From an uncultured Clostridium sp. (GTDB taxonomy: Bacteria; Bacillota; Clostridia; TANB77; CAG-508): a stretch of DNA of 5,463 nucleotides. The notes beneath the pieces are model-generated. The model had not been told where the DNA came from. It made no database searches and saw only the letters and a list, made by a program, of their open reading frames with translations. The number at the start of each line of letters is the position of its first letter. Position 1 is the stretch's first letter. Positions 1 through 4,808 of this stretch are shown piece after piece. The position numbers were made by a program, and so were the translations under genes. The stretch is from the NCBI GenBank assembly GCA_947568605.1, contig CANOPV010000065.1, positions 1-5,463 on the forward strand. The letters run 5' to 3'.

Positions 1-179
1 GTATTTTATTTGTTCTGTTTCATTTTTTTGTGCTTCTGAGTATTTGTCTACTGCTAATTGTGTTTTGTCTATAAAATTGTTGTCTAATACTATTTTTAGG
101 GTTATTCCAGCGAGAATTAATAATAAAATTATTGTTATTACTAGGGCTATTAGTGTTATACCCTCTTCTTTTTGGGCAC
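1..179 (-). CDS. Prepilin-like protein, N-terminal fragment without a visible start codon
   Basis: An open frame runs from a TGA stop at 210-208 to the left window edge, so the gene continues outside. From about position 171 it reads KEEGITLIALVITI followed by LLLILAGITL, then a charged stretch rich in K, E, D and Q. This is the classic Bacillota prepilin-type signal: a short basic/acidic leader ending in Gly, then a hydrophobic helix of about 20 residues. In the family, prepilin peptidase cuts after the Gly and the helix builds the pilus or pseudopilus core. The usual Glu at mature position 5 is replaced by Ala (ITLIA), as is common in this clostridial group. Oddly, no ATG, GTG or TTG exists in this frame upstream of the Gly. 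A GTG at 179-177 would give V-P-K-K but is in another frame and needs one extra A in the A5 run (173-169) or a -1 shift. The gene may be 5'-disrupted by the adjoining palindrome. The class is secure; whether it is expressed is not. Confidence 0.7.
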
Positions 180-197
180 GATGCCTCGTGCCCCTAC
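174..197 (-). repeat. REP-like palindrome with GTAG foot, copy 1
   Basis: On the minus strand the element reads GTAG (197-194), an 8-bp perfect stem GGGCACGA/TCGTGCCC (193-186 with 181-174) and a GGCA loop (185-182). It is strikingly GC-rich against its surroundings. A second copy with the same foot, stem length and loop pattern is at 3552-3575. A GTAG tetranucleotide at the 5' foot of a hairpin is the hallmark of REP elements moved by RAYT (TnpA-REP, Y1) transposases; assignment to that class is inference. Its right foot touches the coding end of the prepilin-like fragment. Confidence 0.75.
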
Positions 198-267
198 GAT
201 TGTTATTTCAATTATAAAAATGTTTAATTATTTATTTTTCATATTCTGTTTATATTTTATACGAATT

Positions 268-290
268 AAATTATATTATCAATATAATTT
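268..290. repeat. AT-only inverted repeat in the spacer downstream of glgP
   Basis: AAATTATATT (268-277) is exactly complementary to AATATAATTT (281-290) around a 3-base loop. It lies about 75 bases beyond the stop codon of the phosphorylase gene. It contains no G or C in the stem and is not followed by a clear T-run on the minus strand, so it is a poor intrinsic terminator. In DNA this AT-rich a chance origin is quite possible. The rest of 208-363 shows no gene. Confidence 0.35.
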
Positions 291-363
291 TTAAAATTAT
301 AATATAAATGTAATATTCTAGATAAAACTTTTGTAAATAAAAATTTATTGATTTATTTTTAAT

Positions 364-2931
364 CTATTTTGTTATCCATTTTATTAAATTTAAATTAGTG
401 GCTTCTAATAACATTTCGTGTTTTGGTAATACTCTAAATGTATAACCGTAATTTCCACCTGAAACTAATTCAATTTTTGCTTTATATTGATATTCTTTTT
501 CTTCATCATTTTTCTTTATTAATTCCATTGGAATATTTAGTATATTTTCTACAACACCATTGTCTAATATTTTTCCGTAATATGCTTGAACTTCAATATT
601 TTCAACATTTATATTAGGTAATTTTACTTTGCATTTTACTTCTATATTATTTCCTGCATCTAGTGTTATATTATTTATATTTTCTTCTTGAATTATTTCT
701 ATTTTATCCCAACTTAATTTTATTTCTTGTTTCCATTTGTTATATCTCATAACTGATTCTAAATCTGAATAGTATTTATTATATTGCTGACATAAAGGCA
801 TATATAAATTATTTGTATAGTCAACTACCATTCTTGAAGTACTATATTTTCCACCAGTCGAAATTATAGAATTTTTCATTAATTCTATCCATTTTTTTGA
901 TATACCATTTTTTTCTTTATCATAATATGCAGGTATTATTTTACTTTCTAATGTGTTATACATACTTTGACTATCAGCATTGTCTTGTACTTCATAAGAA
1001 GTATATTCTGCATTTGTTCCAATTGTCCAACCATTTTTTGAATTATATCCTTCTGCCCACCATCCATCTAAAACACTAAAATTTACTACTCCATTTACAG
1101 AAGCTTTTTGTCCACTTGTTCCAGATGCTTCCATTGGTCTTCTTGGATTGTTTAGCCATACATCTACTCCTGATACTAAATATCTTGCCATTGCAATATT
1201 GTAGTTTTCAAGTAAGAATATTTTTCCTTTAAATTGTGGTTTCATTGATATTTCGTGAATATATTTTATTAATTGTTGTCCTTCAACATCTGCTGGATGT
1301 GCTTTTCCTGCAAATATAATTTGTACTGGTTTTGATTCATCATTTAATATTTGTGTTATTCTTTCTAAGTCTCTAAATATTAATGTTGCTCTTTTATATG
1401 TTGCGAATCTTCTTGCAAATCCTATGGTTAAAGCATTTGAGTTTAGTTTAGAAGTGATTTCATTTATTTCTTCATAACTTACGCCACTATTTCTTAATCT
1501 ATTTGTTACATTTTCTTTAAGTAATTTTATTAATTTTTCTTTTCTTTCTATGTGTACTTCCCATAATTTTTCATCTGGAATACTATCTATTTTCTCCCAA
1601 ACACTATCAAGATACATACTATCTTGCCAGTATGGCATTAGATATTTATTATATAATTTCTTGATATTAGGTGCAAGCCACGAACAAGTATGTATTCCAT
1701 TTGTAACATAAGTTATTGGTGATTCTGCTGCTGCAATTTCTGGCCATACATCTCCAAATAACTCTCTTGAAACTGCTCCGTGTAATTTACTTACTCCATT
1801 TTTTTCTCCTGCTATTTTTAATGCTAAAATTCCCATATTGAAGCCTGGTTCTAGTTCTTGTGTTGGTTTCATTCCTAATTTTAAAAATTCTTCTCTTTCT
1901 AAATTAATTTTTGACCAAAAATCTTTAAAGTATTTTTCTACTAAATTAATTGGAAAAATGTCATTTCCTGCTGGTACTGGCGTATGCGTTGTAAATATTG
2001 TTTTAGATGTTGCTATATTTCTTGCTATATCAAAAGATACTTTCTTTTCTTCTATTATATTTTTTATTAACTCTAATATTAAAAATGCTGAATGCCCTTC
2101 ATTCATATGATATACAGTAGGGTCTAATTTTAATTCTTTTAATAGTTTTACTCCTGCCATTCCTAAAACTATTTCTTGTTGTATTCTCATTTCTTGGTCT
2201 CCACCATATAGTCTTAAAGTTATTTTTTTATATTCTTCATCAATATTTTCTTCAATGTCTGAATCTAATAAGTATAATTTTATTCTTCCTACATTTATTT
2301 GCCATACTTTTAAGTATAAGTCTCCTTTTGGTAATTTAACACTTATTTTTAAATCTTCATCTTTCTCATTTTTTACTGGTATTATAGGAAGATTATATAA
2401 GTCTATATTCTTGTATTCTGTTTGTTGGTCTCCATATCCATTTATTTTTTGATTAAAATATCCATTTTTGTATAGTAGTCCTACTGCAACAAATGGTAAG
2501 CCTAAATCACTTGCAGATTTTAAGTGGTCTCCTGATAATATTCCTAATCCTCCTGAATATATTGGTAATATTTCATCTAATCCATATTCTGCTGAGAAAT
2601 ATGCTATTAAATTGTTGTTGTTATTTGGATAGTTTTTATTGAACCAAGTATTTTTACTATTCATATAATTTTCAAAGTCGTCTACTATTTTATCGTATTC
2701 TTTTGTAAATGCAGTATTTTGTGCTGCTTTTTCTAAATTTTCTTGTGATACTAATTTTAAAAATTTAACTGGATTTTTTTCTATTGTTTCCCATAGGTCT
2801 ATATCTATTTCTTTGAATAATTTAAGAAAATCTGTATTCCAAGACCACCAAAGGTTGTTTGCTATTTCTGAAAGTTTGTTAATTCTTTTTGGTAATTGTG
2901 GATTAACTGTTATCCTATTAAAAATGTACAT
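364..2931 (-). CDS. glgP: Alpha-glucan (glycogen/maltodextrin) phosphorylase, GT35 family
   Basis: A cytoplasmic enzyme that uses inorganic phosphate to release glucose-1-phosphate from the non-reducing ends of alpha-1,4-glucans. The 855-residue protein begins with a DUF3417-type N-terminal domain (about residues 10-100, with NNLWWSWN). The phosphorylase core follows: AYFSAEYGLDEILPIYSGGLG (about 108-128), HMNEGHSAF (about 275), TTHTPVPAGND (about 313), VTNGIHTCSW (about 408) and the phosphate-site region GFARRFATYKR (about 503). The pyridoxal-phosphate segment EASGTSGQKASVNG carries the cofactor lysine at residue 609. The last 115 or so residues form a beta-rich C-terminal extension. Length and domain order fit the bacterial/archaeal 'alpha-glucan family phosphorylase' subgroup rather than the animal/E. 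coli GlgP/MalP type. Start: GGAGG at 2944-2940 lies 8 bases before the ATG at 2931; a GTG at 2934 is only 5 bases away and less likely. The gene stands alone behind its own promoter. The physiological substrate (glycogen or maltodextrin) cannot be decided here. Confidence 0.95.
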   Translation of the reverse strand: MYIFNRITVNPQLPKRINKLSEIANNLWWSWNTDFLKLFKEIDIDLWETIEKNPVKFLKLVSQENLEKAAQNTAFTKEYDKIVDDFENYMNSKNTWFNKNYPNNNNNLIAYFSAEYGLDEILPIYSGGLGILSGDHLKSASDLGLPFVAVGLLYKNGYFNQKINGYGDQQTEYKNIDLYNLPIIPVKNEKDEDLKISVKLPKGDLYLKVWQINVGRIKLYLLDSDIEENIDEEYKKITLRLYGGDQEMRIQQEIVLGMAGVKLLKELKLDPTVYHMNEGHSAFLILELIKNIIEEKKVSFDIARNIATSKTIFTTHTPVPAGNDIFPINLVEKYFKDFWSKINLEREEFLKLGMKPTQELEPGFNMGILALKIAGEKNGVSKLHGAVSRELFGDVWPEIAAAESPITYVTNGIHTCSWLAPNIKKLYNKYLMPYWQDSMYLDSVWEKIDSIPDEKLWEVHIERKEKLIKLLKENVTNRLRNSGVSYEEINEITSKLNSNALTIGFARRFATYKRATLIFRDLERITQILNDESKPVQIIFAGKAHPADVEGQQLIKYIHEISMKPQFKGKIFLLENYNIAMARYLVSGVDVWLNNPRRPMEASGTSGQKASVNGVVNFSVLDGWWAEGYNSKNGWTIGTNAEYTSYEVQDNADSQSMYNTLESKIIPAYYDKEKNGISKKWIELMKNSIISTGGKYSTSRMVVDYTNNLYMPLCQQYNKYYSDLESVMRYNKWKQEIKLSWDKIEIIQEENINNITLDAGNNIEVKCKVKLPNINVENIEVQAYYGKILDNGVVENILNIPMELIKKNDEEKEYQYKAKIELVSGGNYGYTFRVLPKHEMLLEATNLNLIKWITK

Positions 2932-2939
2932 CACTATTT

Positions 2940-2945
2940 CCTCCC
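2940..2945 (-). promoter_or_regulatory. Ribosome binding site of glgP
   Basis: GGGAGG on the minus strand. Its core GGAGG ends 8 bases before the ATG at 2931 and 5 bases before the GTG at 2934. This spacing decides in favour of the ATG start. Confidence 0.85.
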
Positions 2946-2986
2946 TTTGTATATTAATTATTTTATCTTTTTGTTTTTACATATTT

Positions 2987-3015
2987 ATTATCTATTATAT
3001 TAAAAAATATGTCAA
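2987..3015 (-). promoter_or_regulatory. Vegetative promoter of glgP
   Basis: On the minus strand a perfect -35 box TTGACA (3015-3010) is followed, after exactly 17 bases, by GATAAT (2992-2987; five of six matches to TATAAT). Transcription would begin near 2980, giving a leader of about 50 bases with a strong ribosome binding site. No operator such as a catabolite-response palindrome is recognisable. Confidence 0.8.
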
Positions 3016-3030
3016 TGGTTTTTCTAAAAT

Positions 3031-3059
3031 TTGCAAAAAAATTAATATGGTGGTATAAT
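3031..3059 (+). promoter_or_regulatory. Vegetative promoter of the small membrane-protein gene
   Basis: TTGCAA (3031-3036), a 17-base spacer, and a perfect TATAAT (3054-3059) preceded by TGG, that is an extended -10. Transcription would start near 3066, about 50 bases before the ATG at 3117. It lies back to back with the glgP promoter; the two -35 boxes are 15 bases apart. A small inverted repeat GCAAC/GTTGC (3069-3073, 3082-3086) follows just after the likely start point. Confidence 0.8.
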
Positions 3060-3101
3060 TATATATAAGCAACGCTAAGATGTTGCAAAAAATACTTTGT
3101 T

Positions 3102-3108
3102 AAAGGAG
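3102..3108 (+). promoter_or_regulatory. Ribosome binding site of the small membrane-protein gene
   Basis: AAAGGAG ends 8 bases before the ATG at 3117, an ideal spacing that supports the start and the reality of this short gene. Confidence 0.85.
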
Positions 3109-3116
3109 TTATTTTT

Positions 3117-3479
3117 ATGACAAAACGGGCTTATATAGGAAATCATTCTTTTGAAATGGATCCTATTCATACTGAAAAAAGGAGGCAAATTTTTGCCTGG
3201 GCTTGCCTTATTGTTTGGACTACGACCATCTGCATACTCACTGTACTCTTACTTCTTTTATTCGGCAAGATAATTGAAATCGATATTACTAATCGGTACG
3301 CATTCGGTATAGGCGTAGAAGATTTAGAAAAATCGTTTTTTTCTATTCTTGCTTCAATTGTATGGTGTACTCCTTTGTATGCACTCGCACTGTTCTTTTA
3401 TAATATTTGGCGTGATAATTTTGGTAAATTTTTCTCATCATTAATTATAAAAGACGCTCCTAAAAACGAAGACCATTAA
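3117..3479 (+). CDS. Small two-helix membrane protein of unknown function
   Basis: I do not recognise this 120-residue protein. It starts with a polar segment (1-24) ending in EKRRQ. Two hydrophobic helices follow, about 25-49 (rich in W, T and L) and about 74-98 (with WCTPLYALALFFY), joined by a loop with acidic residues (54-72). The C-terminal tail of about 20 residues is polar and ends NEDH. The basic cluster before helix 1 predicts both termini inside the cell and the loop outside. There is no signal-peptide cleavage site or enzymatic motif. The gene is clearly real: consensus promoter, good ribosome binding site and a terminator at its end. It is the only plus-strand gene here. It uses codons such as CGG, GCC, CTC, CTG and TGC that its neighbours mostly avoid, and hand counts of 60-base lines give 30-47% G+C against about 25% in mrnC. 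That suggests a separate, possibly foreign, origin. Confidence 0.8.
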   Translation: MTKRAYIGNHSFEMDPIHTEKRRQIFAWACLIVWTTTICILTVLLLLLFGKIIEIDITNRYAFGIGVEDLEKSFFSILASIVWCTPLYALALFFYNIWRDNFGKFFSSLIIKDAPKNEDH

Positions 3480-3495
3480 TTTGGTCTTCGTTTTT
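3462..3495 (+). terminator. Intrinsic terminator overlapping the stop codon
   Basis: AAAAACGAAGACC (3462-3474) pairs perfectly over 13 bases with GGTCTTCGTTTTT (3483-3495) around an 8-base loop. The TAA stop (3477-3479) lies in the loop, so the last codons of the gene form the left arm. The T-run on the right, and the A-run on the left, make it usable in both directions. It could also end transcripts coming leftward from the lipid-kinase gene that stops at 3592. Confidence 0.9.
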
Positions 3496-3532
3496 ATTTT
3501 TTCATATAATTATCCACCAACATATTTTGGCT

Positions 3533-3592
3533 AACATTAAAATTAATTTAGAGGCACGGTACCCCGTGCCCCTACTTTGTTAAATTAATGTT
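3533..3592. repeat. Outer inverted repeat around palindrome copy 2
   Basis: AACATTAA (3533-3540) is the exact reverse complement of TTAATGTT (3585-3592), and TTAATTTA just left of the palindrome is the reverse complement of TAAATTAA just right of it. The GC-rich hairpin thus sits in the middle of a nested AT-rich inverted repeat of about 60 bases. The right end touches the stop codon of the leftward gene (3594-3592). It may be the remains of a longer element, or chance in AT-rich DNA. Confidence 0.45.
3552..3575 (-). repeat. REP-like palindrome with GTAG foot, copy 2
   Basis: On the minus strand: GTAG (3575-3572), then GGGCACGG (3571-3564), loop GGTA (3563-3560) and CCGTGCCT (3559-3552), an 8-bp stem closed by one G-T wobble at the base. 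Compared with copy 1, the innermost A-T pair is replaced by G-C on both sides, a compensatory change that keeps the stem. It lies in the spacer between two convergent genes and has the same orientation as copy 1. Confidence 0.75.
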
Positions 3593-4239
3593 TATGACAT
3601 TAATAAAAATACTAAACTTGATGTTAATAATGGTACAGTTATATTGTCTGTTCCTTTTATTGATACCGCTTCTACAATTGTTGCTATAACTGCAATTAAT
3701 GCGGATTTTGCAATAGCATAAGGTGTTCCTAAATAATTAAATACAGCAAATATTATTCCGAATGATATTATTAGCATTGTTAATGAACCTATATAACTTT
3801 TGGTTGTACCGCCTATTGTATATTTCCTTTTTCCATATTTCTTACCAAATATTGCTGCAAATCCATCTCCAAAACACATTACAAACATTCCTGCAAGCCC
3901 TACTATTGAGTTATTTATTATTCCAAATGTTATTATTGATAAAATTAATATTGCGATTGCAAAGTATATCGTTCCAAATCCGTCTTGTTCTTCTCTTTCC
4001 ATACTTTTTATTAAATTTAGTTTATATGATAAAGTGTTTATTATAACAAATGATGCTGGTGCAATTGATGCCCATATTACATTATCGAAAAAAAACATTG
4101 CTATTATCCAATATCCTGCAAGTGATATGTGTATAAATTTTCTACTTGCTTCTTTACTTTTCTTTTCAAATAATTTAGATAACCCAAACAGTAACCCTAT
4201 ATAAATATATGATAATATTATTCCATATAAATTTTGCAT
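3592..4239 (-). CDS. Diacylglycerol/polyprenol kinase family membrane protein (SEC59/VTE5-like)
   Basis: A 215-residue, almost wholly hydrophobic protein with about six or seven predicted membrane helices. It matches the CTP-dependent lipid kinase family that includes dolichol kinase (SEC59), yeast diacylglycerol kinase DGK1 and phytol kinase (VTE5). Visible family marks, in order: SRKFIH at 32-37 after helix 1, a polar segment EREEQDGFGT at 81-90, the GDGFAAIFGKKYGK loop at 124-137, KSYIGS at 147-152, and EAVSIKGTDNITVPL at 190-204. Members phosphorylate a lipid alcohol, usually with CTP; the substrate in this organism cannot be told from sequence, and the family is often misnamed phosphatidate cytidylyltransferase. 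The ATG at 4239 follows AGGGAG with a short 5-base spacing. It lies 41 bases after mrnC on the same strand, so it is probably co-transcribed. Confidence 0.85.
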   Translation of the reverse strand: MQNLYGIILSYIYIGLLFGLSKLFEKKSKEASRKFIHISLAGYWIIAMFFFDNVIWASIAPASFVIINTLSYKLNLIKSMEREEQDGFGTIYFAIAILILSIITFGIINNSIVGLAGMFVMCFGDGFAAIFGKKYGKRKYTIGGTTKSYIGSLTMLIISFGIIFAVFNYLGTPYAIAKSALIAVIATIVEAVSIKGTDNITVPLLTSSLVFLLMS

Positions 4240-4244
4240 TTTTT

Positions 4245-4250
4245 CTCCCT
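4245..4250 (-). promoter_or_regulatory. Ribosome binding site of the lipid-kinase-like gene
   Basis: AGGGAG on the minus strand ends 5 bases before the ATG at 4239. The spacing is slightly short, but no other start nearby has a better site. Confidence 0.65.
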
Positions 4251-4280
4251 TTTAATAACCTTTATTTTTAATAATTTATT

Positions 4281-4661
4281 TTATATTTCTAAACATTTTT
4301 CTAATATTTCATTTAATCTTTTTTCTTCTTTTGTTAAATATAAATATCCTATTAATGCCTCAAATGCTGTTGAGTACATATAGTCGTTTACATCTGCATT
4401 TTTAGGTAAATGATGATTTTTTGTGTTTCTTCCTCTTCTTACAATTTCTTTTTCTTCTTGTGTTAAGAAATTATCTAATTTTTCTAAAATGTTTGCTTGT
4501 GATTTTGCTTTTACATATTTTATTGATTCTATATGTAATTTATGTGGTTTCAAGTTTGTAGTGTTTACTAAATGATTTCTAATATATAGTTCATATACTG
4601 CATCTCCAATGTATGCCCACGTTAATGGAGACATCATATTTATTTCATCTTTTTGTTTCAT
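4281..4661 (-). CDS. mrnC: Mini-ribonuclease III
   Basis: A 126-residue RNase III catalytic domain without a double-stranded RNA-binding domain, the hallmark of Mini-III. In Bacillus it acts as a dimer and trims both ends of 23S rRNA from its paired precursor stalk, with ribosomal protein L3 as a helper. Sequence marks: AYIGDAVYELYIR at 16-28, with the metal-binding aspartate at 20; KAKSQANIL at 51-59; RRGRN at 75-79; PKNADV at 86-91; and YSTAFEALIGYLYL at 96-109, with the acidic catalytic residue at 101. Length is slightly below the usual 130-145. The ATG at 4661 has only weak ribosome binding signals: AAAGGA (4680-4675) is 13 bases away and GAG (4671-4669) is 7 bases away. This is notable because the inverted-repeat element lies immediately upstream (see findings). 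No promoter is evident between rbgA and this gene, so it is probably read from the rbgA transcript. Confidence 0.93.
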   Translation of the reverse strand: MKQKDEINMMSPLTWAYIGDAVYELYIRNHLVNTTNLKPHKLHIESIKYVKAKSQANILEKLDNFLTQEEKEIVRRGRNTKNHHLPKNADVNDYMYSTAFEALIGYLYLTKEEKRLNEILEKCLEI

Positions 4662-4676
4662 CTTTTATCTCATTTC

Positions 4677-4684
4677 CTTTTTCT
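4677..4684. repeat. Left copy of 8-base direct repeat flanking the inverted repeat
   Basis: CTTTTTCT, identical to 4810-4817. The two copies bracket the inverted repeat with 2 and 1 bases between, as expected of a target-site duplication. It is a low-complexity pyrimidine string, so coincidence is possible. Confidence 0.45.
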
Positions 4685-4686
4685 TA

Positions 4687-4808
4687 GATTGAAAAATAAT
4701 TGTTATTTGGCTAGGGGTTCGAAAAAGAAATATCGGAAATGTACTTGTTGTACATTGAGGATTTTCTTTTGATGAACAACAACTCCAAGTGGCAATTAGT
4801 TTTTAATC
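4687..4808 (+). repeat. Long imperfect inverted repeat (MITE-like element or structured RNA)
   Basis: The two halves pair along nearly the whole length. The outer arm 4687-4710 pairs with 4785-4808 (GATTGAAAAATAATTG against CAATTAGTTTTTAATC, continuing inward to TTTGG/CCAAG). Then come GTTC/GAAC (4717-4720, 4774-4777), an 8+3 bp stem with one bulged T (4723-4734, 4760-4770), a GGA/GAG internal loop, and a 7-bp apex AATGTAC/GTACATT (4738-4744, 4750-4756) with a TTGTT loop. In the 24-position outer arm there are 19 Watson-Crick pairs, four G/T positions that form wobbles only in plus-strand RNA, and one mismatch. The right end overlaps the last four codons and stop of rbgA. CTTTTTCT occurs exactly on both sides (4677-4684 and 4810-4817). 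Whether it is a mobile repeat or a functional RNA is unresolved. Confidence 0.7.

Noticed and set aside
254..282. Possible minus-strand promoter TTGATA (282-277), 17 bases, TAAAAT (259-254) upstream of the prepilin-like fragment
   Set aside because: Such matches are frequent in DNA this AT-rich. It overlaps an AT-only inverted repeat, and the only nearby ATG (242-240) reads four codons before a stop and has no ribosome binding site.
300..363. Intrinsic terminator for glgP just after its stop
   Set aside because: Only weak all-AT complementarity is present, with no GC-containing stem followed by a T-run on the minus strand.
897..2452. Plus-strand open frames inside the phosphorylase gene (for example 897-1079, 1838-2110, 2255-2452)
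   Set aside because: They lie wholly antisense to a strongly conserved enzyme, have no ribosome binding sites, and their proteins look like translated complement (runs of F, S, I, L).
2813..3058. Plus-strand open frame across the start of glgP and the promoter region
   Set aside because: It overlaps the glgP N-terminus and both promoters, and has no ribosome binding site or recognisable protein.
174..3575. CRISPR-like repeats
   Set aside because: Only two dispersed palindromes more than 3 kb apart, with no regular spacers and no cas genes.
3762..4204. Two plus-strand open frames (3762-4046 and 3800-4204) opposite the lipid-kinase-like gene
   Set aside because: The minus strand carries recognisable family motifs throughout. 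The plus-strand frames are low-complexity antisense products without start signals.
4687..4808. Reading the long inverted repeat as an ordinary intrinsic terminator of rbgA
   Set aside because: At about 122 bases, with internal loops and no T-run right after a compact GC stem, it is unlike an intrinsic terminator. The downstream gene also lacks its own promoter. Some termination there cannot be excluded.
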